Part shown: piece after piece, positions 1 through 5,883 of the stretch
How the letters are laid out: each line of letters opens with the position of its first letter
How positions within the stretch are numbered: position 1 is the first letter of the stretch
DNA from: an uncultured Oscillospiraceae bacterium
Lineage (GTDB): Bacteria; Bacillota; Clostridia; Oscillospirales; Acutalibacteraceae
Assembly: GCA_900556765.1 (NCBI GenBank)
Contig: USQH01000074.1
Span: 1-7,054 of the forward strand
DNA: 7,054 nucleotides
Direction: 5' to 3'
Translations under genes and position numbers: made by a program
Notes under the pieces: generated by a model
Database searches by the model: none
What the model saw: the letters and a program-made list of their open reading frames with translations, nothing else
What the model was told of the DNA's origin: nothing

Positions 1-36
1 TTTGGTTAATCGTGCAGTTACCCTACCCCATCCTCT

Positions 37-252
37 TTAAGTTGGGCTGTGCATTAGGTCGACTGGCGCTACGTTTGATGAAACGTCGGAATCGGTTGGT
101 GTACTTGATTGTGATGAAGAAGTATGTTTATACGGGTCGCCGTTAAATCTGCCGATATTAAAGTACCACGTTGCACTACAAGCAATCGCGGCAATTACGA
201 GCAATATTGCGATTATAATAAACAATATTCGTTTTTTCTTCTTGTCGTGCAT
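37..252 (-). CDS. Small single-pass membrane protein of unknown function (71 aa)
   Basis: The frame can be read from a TTG at 261, but the AAGGA ribosome binding site (262-266) directly abuts that TTG and sits 9 nt before the ATG at 252, so I choose the ATG. The protein begins MHDKKKKR, a positively charged N-terminus, followed by a hydrophobic segment of about 20 residues (ILFIIIAILLVIAAIAC). It then has an outward-facing Ser/Thr/Asp-rich tail (HTSSSQSSTPTDSDVSS) and no recognisable domain. The cysteine at the end of the hydrophobic stretch (AAIAC) loosely fits a lipobox, so a lipoprotein is possible; a simple N-in membrane anchor seems likelier. It lies 100 nt downstream of the surface-repeat protein, behind a terminator. 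Its tail looks like the linker that normally precedes an extracellular domain, so it may be a truncated gene. I do not recognise a family. Confidence 0.6.
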   Translation of the reverse strand: MHDKKKKRILFIIIAILLVIAAIACSATWYFNIGRFNGDPYKHTSSSQSSTPTDSDVSSNVAPVDLMHSPT

Positions 253-261
253 AATAATCAA

Positions 262-266
262 TCCTT
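262..266 (-). promoter_or_regulatory. Ribosome binding site deciding the ATG-252 start
   Basis: AAGGA on the minus strand lies 9 nt before the ATG at 252 and has no spacing to the upstream TTG. It directly follows the T-tract of the terminator at 267-313, so the end of that terminator and the start of this translation signal touch. Confidence 0.5.
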
Positions 267-313
267 AAAAAATAAATCCTATCCTGAAACCTATAAGAAT
301 CAGGACAGGATTT
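267..313 (-). terminator. Intrinsic terminator after the repeat surface protein gene
   Basis: The arms 274-287 and 300-313 form a 14-nt inverted repeat with one mismatch (AAATCCT.TCCTGA type) around a 12-nt loop. On the minus strand the stem is followed by ATTTTTT (267-273). It lies 40 nt past the stop codon of the 353-820 gene. There is no T-tract on the plus side, so it acts in the minus direction. Confidence 0.8.
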
Positions 314-323
314 AGCTGTAAAC

Positions 324-351
324 AATTTATTTTCGTTTAAATAACCGTCAA
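324..351 (-). promoter_or_regulatory. Weak candidate promoter for the 71-aa membrane protein
   Basis: TTGACG (346-351) and TAAATT (324-329) are separated by 16 nt on the minus strand, just after the stop codon of the upstream gene. If used, transcription would start a few bases before the terminator hairpin at 274-313, which would then sit in the 5' leader. The -10 is poor (4 of 6), so this is tentative. Confidence 0.25.
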
Positions 352-352
352 A

Positions 353-820
353 TTACTCAGCGGAACTAAGTTTGTTCTTGCCGAGAATGATGCCTGCAAC
401 GGCTACAAATGCGAGAACAGAGAATACGATGGCGGTGGAATAATCCGAGTCACCGGTTCTCGGTGCAGTGTTGCTGCTGTCAGGCTCGCCGGTGGAGCTG
501 CCGGATTTGTTGACGTAGGAAGGCGTTACGGTAACATCGCTGCTGATCTTAATAGTAATGGTCGGAGTTGAGAGCGAACCGCTTACAAACTCATACTGAC
601 CGTCGATCTTCCAGCCGGTAAACTCATATCCGCCTTTGGTTGTTGCTTTAATGGTGTAGGTACCGTCGGGATTTTCAATTTTTTCACAGGTTCCGCCCTC
701 GACGTCGATTACGGTGACCTTATGTTTTTCGGTGCCGGACGGGCTGTTATCTGCCGATGCAAAGACAGGCAGAGCAAAAACGATGGTAATAGCTACGATT
801 GCTGCAATGATTTTTTTCAT
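353..820 (-). CDS. Secreted InlB-like repeat protein with APRTG sorting-type C-terminus
   Basis: A 155-residue exported surface protein. Residues 1-23 are a clear signal peptide (MKKIIAAIVAITIVFALPVFASA, likely cut after ASA). Residues about 33-102 hold one Listeria-Bacteroides/InlB-type beta repeat, seen as GGTCEKIENPDGTYTIKAT then KGGYEFTGWKIDG and a DVTVTPSY strand. A Ser/Gly/Thr linker (105-118) leads to APRTGD (119-124), a hydrophobic segment (129-147) and a short GKNK tail. That layout is a sortase sorting signal with Ala in place of the usual Leu of LPXTG. Whether a sortase cleaves it or it stays membrane-anchored by the C-terminal helix cannot be told from sequence. The start is firm: AGGAGG at 829-834 lies 8 nt before the ATG. 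It has its own promoter and terminator, so it is probably a single-gene unit. A role in adhesion or envelope display is inferred only. Confidence 0.85.
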   Translation of the reverse strand: MKKIIAAIVAITIVFALPVFASADNSPSGTEKHKVTVIDVEGGTCEKIENPDGTYTIKATTKGGYEFTGWKIDGQYEFVSGSLSTPTITIKISSDVTVTPSYVNKSGSSTGEPDSSNTAPRTGDSDYSTAIVFSVLAFVAVAGIILGKNKLSSAE

Positions 821-828
821 TTCAAGTT

Positions 829-834
829 CCTCCT
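829..834 (-). promoter_or_regulatory. Strong ribosome binding site of the repeat surface protein
   Basis: A perfect AGGAGG on the minus strand lies 8 nt before the ATG at 820, implying efficient translation and fixing the start codon. Confidence 0.85.
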
Positions 835-878
835 ATAAAAAACATATGAAAAACTATGTAATACAATTTGTTATGCTA

Positions 879-907
879 ATTATAACACCGGTAATATTAA
901 ATTTCAA
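879..907 (-). promoter_or_regulatory. Sigma-A extended -10 promoter of the repeat surface protein
   Basis: On the minus strand TTGAAA (902-907) is followed after exactly 17 nt by a perfect TATAAT (879-884), preceded by TG one base upstream (TGTTATAAT), an extended -10. The DNA upstream of the -35 is A/T tracts, which could act as an UP element. The predicted start near 872 gives a leader of about 50 nt. This should be a strong constitutive promoter. Confidence 0.8.
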
Positions 908-987
908 CTGTAAATAAATAAAAAAATATAACTTTTTTATGGCTTTTGATTGCTTTTTGACATATATATCCGTTTTGATTATTAATT

Positions 988-1021
988 AAAAAAATACTCC
1001 CGATGAAAAAACATCGGGAGT
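988..1021 (-). terminator. Intrinsic terminator of the GH97 gene
   Basis: A perfect 10-bp stem ACTCCCGATG / CATCGGGAGT (996-1005 and 1012-1021) with a 6-nt loop, followed on the minus strand by A and seven T (988-995). It lies 21 nt past the GH97 stop codon and separates this gene from the next promoter. Confidence 0.9.
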
Positions 1022-1042
1022 CATATATGCACATTTGAAAGC

Positions 1043-3610
1043 TTACTTGTTGTCAGAAATATCAGTATCGGGTGCATCCGTTTCTGCGTCGGCCGCCGAA
1101 TAGGAAGGTGAGTCGACCGAAGCATCGTGTGTCGCTCCGACTGCGCCTGAACTATCGTCGGCATCAGCAGTTTCTTTTCGCTTTATTGCTATTATAACTG
1201 CCGTTGCACCGGCTATTGTCAGCAGTATGATAATTGCAATGGATACGATCGTCAGAACGTTGGACTCATTCAGCTTATCGGGGCCTATTGCGATCTTATC
1301 AATATCAGCGTTGTATACCTTACTGTCATTATCGCAGTAGATCTCAATAGTGTTATTGCCTTTTTGCAGATTAAGCTTGAATGTATATTTTTTAATGATT
1401 TTGACGCCCTCGTCAAAACTAAAGTTGACCTGATTTTTACCGTTTACGTTGATGCACATATCGCCTTCGCCGCGACCGTATACGCATATGTCGTAAACAC
1501 CGCTTTTGTCGGCTTTGTATTCAACTGACATTCCGTTTTGGTTTGATGTGCAGTTGATGCCAAGAGCGCTTTCACCAGAGCAGTACATATCGTATCTTTT
1601 TAGCGGGTAAGGGTTTGCACCGTAATCTTCGCCCTCATAGAATGTAAAACTGTCATAAGGGGTTGAAAGGTCAATTTCCTTATCGGTAATGATAGCGACA
1701 AAGCCCTGACCGTATTTTAGTGAGACTTTTATATGATCTGTCAATGTGACGGAGGATTTTTTCATGACAAGCCCCTTTTCTTCGGACTGCCACATATACA
1801 TGGTATAGTTTCCGCTGCCTAAAAAATAAAGTGATAGATCAACATTGCGGTCTGTTGCTGAAACCGAGCCTATGTACCACATTCCGTTGCCGTTACGGGC
1901 AAACGAGGCATATTGTCCGGGCTCTCCCTCGAGAATAATACTTTTATCCCATTTGTCCGGCAATGAGTCGATAAAGTTCATTCCGCTGTATCCCTCATAG
2001 CTGGCTACAGAACGGGCGTATGATGTAACGCCGGAATTGAATCCGATAAGTGTGGCAAGTCCGAAACCGTCGTCAGTGCTTCTTATAGCCATGCCTGTGG
2101 GAGTAAAGTCGGAGGGGCCGACGGCGTTTCTGATCAGCATTTGGCTAATGATATTTTCCGGATAGATGCTGCTCATATCCCATTTTGCGTTTTCAATACC
2201 TTTTATAGCCTCGTATGAGAGGATGTTTGGATATGTGCGTATTTCGCCGTGCGGAATAGTGCATCCGTGGAAAACTACGACAAGCTTGTTGTTTGCCGCG
2301 GTTTCAGCAACGCTCTTCATTATTTTCATTTCTTTTTGAGCGTCCGAGTCGAAAAAGTCGACCTTAACACCTGAGAAACCTATTGATGCTGTCCATTCAA
2401 GTTCCTTCTTAATGGTTTCATCATCAAGCAGTGAGTTTTCTGGATAGGTGGGGTGGCAGGTGTTGTTAACTCCGTACCACAGCAGCAGCTTTACGCCTTT
2501 GCTTTTAGCATAGTCGGCAAGTTCTTTCAGTATACTTTCGTAGTCATTCCACAGATACCAACCGTAGTCAATGAGCGAGTACTCAAATCCGTTTGCAGCG
2601 GCAAAATCAATATATTCGTATTGCTCTGACTTTGAGATCGGGTCGCCGGTCGTCCACCATGACCAAGCCGCTTTACCGGGAGTAATCCAGCTTGTGTCCC
2701 CGATTTTATTGTCTGGGTTAAGCGAAGTGACCACTGAGCTGTTGGCAACGGTGTCAATATCTGTGCCGATGAGGGCGACTCTCCACGGAGTGTTGAACGG
2801 ATACTGCATTTCAATGTCGTTATCCTGATTATTGCCTTTTATGTAGTGAAATCCGGATTTGCCGTAATTTGTGCGCAGGCGGGATGCGCTGTAAACCTGT
2901 TCGTCGCTGAAAATGTTGCTTTCTGTAAAAAACGCCCAGTAATCGGTGCTGTTGACCTTTGACTTTGTGAGCAGAGGCATCAGACATGATATGCCTGCCT
3001 TTTTGAAATCGGCGCTTGATATGGTTTGATAGGCTGCTTCATAACTGTTGCTTAACGGATGGTAATATACTGTGGTATCCTCGGGCAAATTCATACTGCT
3101 GCTTTCATCGGAAATATAAGCAATGCCGTTTTCGCCGTCTACTGAGTAGCGATAGGCTGTGCCGTCGTTGTAAACTCTTACCGTTAAAGTCAGTGTAAAT
3201 TTATCCTTTGAAAAGGTCATTACCGACTCTATGCAGGTGTCGCTGCAAGCGGAGCTTTGTGCCGCGAGTAGTTCGTATTCGTCTGTAACGGTATTTTGTG
3301 CCGCGTCGTTGTTGTATTTCAGACCGGTGCTTAGATCACAGTCGGTTAGAGTGATTCCGAGTGAGGACAGTTCAATTACCGTATCTTTGCCGCTGCTGAC
3401 TGTGTATGCCAGCTTGCCTAAAGTATTAGTATAAATGCTCGTGGTAAGCACATCGTTGGGTGATTTTACCTCATTTACCAATTCCCACACGGTGCCGTCC
3501 CGGTCGGTCAATGTGTTGTTTGCCGCTCCGACTGTCAAGCAGAAAGAATATGCCGAGATTAACAGCGCTGCGGCTGTGACCGCACAAAGGCTTCTGATGA
3601 CTTTTTTCAT
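1043..3610 (-). CDS. Membrane-anchored glycoside hydrolase family 97 (alpha-galactosidase/alpha-glucosidase type)
   Basis: A large exported enzyme predicted to cleave terminal alpha-linked sugars outside the cell. The start is ATG at 3610 (855 aa), 11 nt after AGGAG (3622-3626); a GTG at 3622 overlaps that site and is unlikely. Residues are numbered here from that GTG (859 aa); subtract 4 for the ATG form. A signal peptide covers about 5-33. A GH97 N-terminal beta-sandwich spans about 35-305. The catalytic barrel starts at GKAAWSWW (316-323). GVKVDFFD carries the likely nucleophile Asp422, and FHGCTIPHG...RTYPNILSYEA carries the likely acid/base Glu471; an Asp at the first site is typical of the retaining branch (the alpha-galactosidase BtGH97b type) rather than inverting SusB. 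About 560-650 is the C-terminal beta domain. About 660-780 is an added carbohydrate-binding-like beta module. Residues 789-813 form a transmembrane helix followed by an Asp/Ala/Ser-rich tail. Substrate is not certain from sequence. No transporter or regulator lies beside it. Confidence 0.9.
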   Translation of the reverse strand: MKKVIRSLCAVTAAALLISAYSFCLTVGAANNTLTDRDGTVWELVNEVKSPNDVLTTSIYTNTLGKLAYTVSSGKDTVIELSSLGITLTDCDLSTGLKYNNDAAQNTVTDEYELLAAQSSACSDTCIESVMTFSKDKFTLTLTVRVYNDGTAYRYSVDGENGIAYISDESSSMNLPEDTTVYYHPLSNSYEAAYQTISSADFKKAGISCLMPLLTKSKVNSTDYWAFFTESNIFSDEQVYSASRLRTNYGKSGFHYIKGNNQDNDIEMQYPFNTPWRVALIGTDIDTVANSSVVTSLNPDNKIGDTSWITPGKAAWSWWTTGDPISKSEQYEYIDFAAANGFEYSLIDYGWYLWNDYESILKELADYAKSKGVKLLLWYGVNNTCHPTYPENSLLDDETIKKELEWTASIGFSGVKVDFFDSDAQKEMKIMKSVAETAANNKLVVVFHGCTIPHGEIRTYPNILSYEAIKGIENAKWDMSSIYPENIISQMLIRNAVGPSDFTPTGMAIRSTDDGFGLATLIGFNSGVTSYARSVASYEGYSGMNFIDSLPDKWDKSIILEGEPGQYASFARNGNGMWYIGSVSATDRNVDLSLYFLGSGNYTMYMWQSEEKGLVMKKSSVTLTDHIKVSLKYGQGFVAIITDKEIDLSTPYDSFTFYEGEDYGANPYPLKRYDMYCSGESALGINCTSNQNGMSVEYKADKSGVYDICVYGRGEGDMCINVNGKNQVNFSFDEGVKIIKKYTFKLNLQKGNNTIEIYCDNDSKVYNADIDKIAIGPDKLNESNVLTIVSIAIIILLTIAGATAVIIAIKRKETADADDSSGAVGATHDASVDSPSYSAADAETDAPDTDISDNK

Positions 3611-3621
3611 TTTGTTTATCA

Positions 3622-3626
3622 CTCCT
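3622..3626 (-). promoter_or_regulatory. Ribosome binding site of the GH97 gene
   Basis: AGGAG on the minus strand lies 11 nt before ATG-3610. The alternative in-frame GTG (3620-3622) shares its last base with this motif and so cannot be served by it, which decides the start in favour of ATG-3610. Confidence 0.65.
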
Positions 3627-3762
3627 GCTCAGATTATTTTTTTACCGATTTACCGGATATGGCGCAACAGAAATCATTAATAATATGATAGCGATGAAAT
3701 ATTAAGAAAAAATTAAAATCGGTCACTATATACAAAAAGTTTACATAGCTATGAGACTGGTT

Positions 3763-3805
3763 GTAATATTGAACAAATAATTTGATTTATATTTATCAAT
3801 ATTAC
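3763..3805 (-). repeat. 10-bp inverted repeat in the GH97 leader
   Basis: GTAATATTGA (3763-3772) and TCAATATTAC (3796-3805) are perfect inverted copies 23 nt apart, inside the predicted 5' untranslated region of the GH97 transcript. They could form an RNA hairpin or be a split DNA operator. The sequence is AT-rich, so chance is a real alternative. Confidence 0.45.
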
Positions 3806-3832
3806 GCAGTCGTCGGAAATAAAATATACATA

Positions 3833-3861
3833 AATATACGAAATGATGTATATACAGTCAA
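3833..3861 (-). promoter_or_regulatory. Candidate sigma-A promoter of the GH97 gene
   Basis: On the minus strand TTGACT (3856-3861) and TATATT (3833-3838) are separated by 17 nt, each matching consensus at 5 of 6. The predicted start near 3826 gives an unusually long leader of about 215 nt before the GH97 ATG. No better promoter was seen closer to the gene; a weaker TATTAT lies nearer but lacks a good -35. Confidence 0.55.
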
Positions 3862-3871
3862 ACACTGTTTG
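3859..3871. promoter_or_regulatory. Palindrome overlapping the GH97 promoter -35, candidate operator
   Basis: CAAACACTGTTTG is a perfect 6-1-6 palindrome that overlaps the distal half of the -35 box of the predicted GH97 promoter. A dimeric regulator bound here would sit against RNA polymerase. The regulator is unknown, and no regulator gene is adjacent to the GH97 gene in the window. Confidence 0.3.
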
Positions 3872-4116
3872 CTGACAGTTCTTAATAGTAAAAGGTAAAA
3901 GCAATTTGTAACAAGAAACTAAATAATTAAACGATCAGTAATGTGAGCGCTGTGACAGTATGGCTTGCGTGATACAATATTGACGGCGATATTGATACTC
4001 ATGTACTTGCTTTTCTATTATGTTTAATGTCGGTTTACAGAAACATTTGTTTATGACTATGATACTTTCACGATGTTACTGAACATAGGGGGCTGCGAGA
4101 CGGTTGATTTTTCAAC
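3872..4116. other. AT-rich intergenic stretch with no gene seen
   Basis: Between the GH97 promoter region and the flotillin terminator I find no reading frame with a plausible start and ribosome binding site on either strand; ATG codons here run into stops within about 10 codons. The only structure seen is a short inverted pair CAATAT / ATATTG near 3975-3995. It may be decayed sequence or a distal regulatory region. Confidence 0.5.
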
Positions 4117-4159
4117 AAAAAAGTGCTCTTGCGTCTGACATAAACAGAGGCAAGAGCAC
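4117..4159 (-). terminator. Intrinsic terminator downstream of the flotillin gene
   Basis: Perfect 10-bp arms GTGCTCTTGC / GCAAGAGCAC (4123-4132 and 4150-4159), extended after one G-G mismatch by TCTG/CAGA, close on a 7-nt loop. On the minus strand the stem runs directly into six T (4117-4122). It is about 200 nt past the flotillin stop and is the best minus-strand terminator there. Confidence 0.8.
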
Positions 4160-4220
4160 ATTCGGTTAAAATATATTGGAGAATGATTTTTTCAATATCC
4201 TCGCTTGTGCTGAATTAAAT

Positions 4221-4258
4221 GTAAAAGGGACACTTTATATAAAAAGTGTCCCTTTTAC
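4221..4258. repeat. Perfect 16-bp palindromic hairpin between flotillin stop and terminator
   Basis: GTAAAAGGGACACTTT (4221-4236) and its exact reverse complement (4243-4258) flank a 6-nt loop. On the plus strand the hairpin is followed by C, G and five T, a terminator layout; on the minus strand only ATTTAATT follows. No plus-strand gene needs a terminator here. It may be a bidirectional terminator, an mRNA-end stabiliser, or a copy of a dispersed palindromic repeat. Confidence 0.7.
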
Positions 4259-4314
4259 GTTTTTGGTGTGTGAAATTGAATGTGCAATACATGATTGTTT
4301 GCTATAGTGCTTTT

Positions 4315-4357
4315 AGCTGCCGAAAATATTAATTTCATTTTCAGCAGCTTTTCGGCA
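4315..4357. repeat. Overlapping alternative hairpins just after the flotillin stop
   Basis: Two mutually exclusive pairings share bases. In one, AGCTG..GAAAAT (4315-4327) pairs with ATTTTC..CAGCT (4337-4349). In the other, TGCCGAAAA (4318-4326) pairs with TTTTCGGCA (4349-4357). They begin 6 nt past the flotillin stop codon. The minus strand lacks a T-tract after the stem, so this is not a standard terminator for flotillin. Confidence 0.4.
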
Positions 4358-4363
4358 TTCATA

Positions 4364-5794
4364 TTACTCCTCTGATGGAGCCTCGACTACTGTCGGTGCG
4401 GAACCGCTGTTAGCGATTTTGCCCGCCATAATGCCGGACAGCAGTGCGTTAAGGTCGATGCCGGTGGACTCTTTCATTCCGTCAATTATCTGGCTGGCAC
4501 TCGACATAACATCCTTGACCACTCTGGTGGCGTTGCCATCGCCGTACATAACGATCTTGTCGGTCTGCGCGAGGGGAGCGGCGGCGTTCTTGACGACATC
4601 GGGCAGGGCGTTAAGATACATTTCGATGACCGATGCCTCGCCCATCTTTCTCTGCGCTTCGGCTTTCTTTTCGATAGCTTCAGCCTCGGCTAAGCCCTTT
4701 GCGCGTATACCTTCGGCCTCCTGCTCCATTGCAAAACGCAATGCCTCAGCCTCGGCCTTTTTAGCTTCCGCTTCCTTAATCGCCTCGTACATTTTTGCCT
4801 CGGCGTCCTTTTGGCGACGAATAAGATCGGCTTCGGCCTGCTTTTCCGCCTGATACTTCATGGCGTCTGCCTGTTTACGAACTTCCGCATCGAGCTTGCG
4901 CTCACGCAGTGCAATTTCCTTTTCGGCAAGCTCTGCTTCTTTCTCTCGGCGTGCAATATCGGCGTTCGCCTTTGTAATCTCAATGGTTTTACGCTGGTTT
5001 TCCTGCTGAATTGAGTATGCAGCGTCGGCTTCGGCCTTCTTGGTGTCGGCTCTAACCTGCATTTCTGCCTGCTGAACGGCAAGAGCGGCATTCTGCTCGG
5101 CAATCTTTTTGTCTGCCTCTACCTTGATTGCGTTGGCTTCTTCCTGAGCGTTTGCCGTTGCAATGGCAATATCGCGCTGAGCATTTGCCTTTGCGATCTG
5201 CGCGTTTTTGCGAATCTGCTCAACGTTGTCGATACACATGTTTTCAATGGTTCCGGCGTTGTCCTTAAAGTTCTGAATATTAAAGTTTACAACTTCAATA
5301 CCGAGCTTTTCCATGTCGGGAACGACATTTTCCGTGATTTTCTTTGCAACGCCCTGACGGTCCTGAACCATTTCTTTCAGTCCGACAGAGCCGACGATCT
5401 CGCGCATATTACCCTCAAGCACCTGAGTTACCAGGCTGATAAGTTCGGTCTGCTTCATTCCGAGCAGCGCCTCGGCTGCTCGCTTGAGCAGTTCGGGATC
5501 GGATGAAATTTTAATATTTGCAACGCCGTCGACCGATACGTTAATAAATTCGTTGGTAGGAACGGCTTCGGACGTTTTAACGTCCACTTGCATGACCTTC
5601 AGCGATAGCTTATCGACGCGCTCAAAGAAGGGAACGCGCCAGCCGGCTTTACCGATCAGGATACGCTTTTTTCTGAGACCTGAAATGATGTAAGCCGTGT
5701 CAGGCGGCGCTTTCAGATAACCGACGGCGAAAAGCAGTATTGCGACCGCTGCGATGATGACACACACGATTGCGACGGTAGAGATTTCGGGCAT
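4364..5794 (-). CDS. floT: Flotillin-like SPFH/band 7 membrane-scaffold protein (476 aa)
   Basis: Flotillins are membrane-attached scaffolds that oligomerise and organise ordered membrane domains in bacteria. The start is ATG at 5794, 8 nt after GGAGG (5803-5807). A longer in-frame reading from 5893 begins inside the upstream riboswitch and crosses its terminator, so it is rejected. Residues 6-26 (TVAIVCVIIAAVAILLFAV) form the membrane anchor. The SPFH domain spans about 27-190 with KAPPDTAYIISG, VDGVANIKI and LGIEVVNFNIQNF. A long Ala/Glu/Lys-rich coiled coil spans about 190-385 with repeated EAE/KAEA motifs. The C-terminal flotillin region spans about 386-460, with LPDVVKNAAAPL and MYGDGNATRVVKDVMSSASQIIDGMKE. 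The length is slightly below the roughly 509 residues of Bacillus subtilis FloT. No NfeD-type partner gene lies next to it. It appears to be a single-gene transcript governed by the manganese riboswitch upstream. Confidence 0.92.
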   Translation of the reverse strand: MPEISTVAIVCVIIAAVAILLFAVGYLKAPPDTAYIISGLRKKRILIGKAGWRVPFFERVDKLSLKVMQVDVKTSEAVPTNEFINVSVDGVANIKISSDPELLKRAAEALLGMKQTELISLVTQVLEGNMREIVGSVGLKEMVQDRQGVAKKITENVVPDMEKLGIEVVNFNIQNFKDNAGTIENMCIDNVEQIRKNAQIAKANAQRDIAIATANAQEEANAIKVEADKKIAEQNAALAVQQAEMQVRADTKKAEADAAYSIQQENQRKTIEITKANADIARREKEAELAEKEIALRERKLDAEVRKQADAMKYQAEKQAEADLIRRQKDAEAKMYEAIKEAEAKKAEAEALRFAMEQEAEGIRAKGLAEAEAIEKKAEAQRKMGEASVIEMYLNALPDVVKNAAAPLAQTDKIVMYGDGNATRVVKDVMSSASQIIDGMKESTGIDLNALLSGIMAGKIANSGSAPTVVEAPSEE

Positions 5795-5802
5795 AGTGTT
5801 TA

Positions 5803-5807
5803 CCTCC
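5803..5807 (-). promoter_or_regulatory. Ribosome binding site fixing the flotillin start
   Basis: GGAGG on the minus strand lies 8 nt before ATG-5794. It sits 40 nt downstream of the riboswitch terminator and outside its hairpin, which points to control of transcription rather than of translation initiation. Confidence 0.8.
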
Positions 5808-5846
5808 AAATGTTTGTATTTTGTAAAGGAGAGCGCCTTTTTAGCT

Positions 5847-5883
5847 AAAAAAAGACTTTTACGGCTGTAACGCCGTAAAAGTC
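5847..5883 (-). terminator. Riboswitch-controlled intrinsic terminator before flotillin
   Basis: A perfect 12-bp stem GACTTTTACGGC / GCCGTAAAAGTC (5872-5883 and 5854-5865) with a 6-nt loop is followed on the minus strand by seven T (5847-5853). It lies between the flotillin promoter and its start codon, so as a constitutive terminator it would silence the gene. Its 5' arm contains the whole 3' strand of riboswitch helix P1 (5875-5881), so P1 and the terminator exclude each other. Confidence 0.9.

Noticed and set aside
3611..3622. GTG start adding four residues to the GH97 protein
   Set aside because: The GTG overlaps the AGGAG ribosome binding site, while ATG-3610 has usable spacing and begins a normal signal peptide (MKKVIR).
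2527..3680. Several frames of 60-95 codons inside and opposite the GH97 gene
   Set aside because: They lie fully within a strong domain-matched gene, show no family motif and have no translation signals.
3872..4116. Possible hidden small gene or CRISPR/mobile element
   Set aside because: No repeated units with spacers, terminal repeats, transposase motifs or start codon with ribosome binding site were found.
4419..5014. Plus-strand open frames opposite the flotillin coiled coil
   Set aside because: They are rich in Ala and Ser because they mirror the repetitive Ala/Glu codons of the real gene. No ribosome binding site or promoter was seen.
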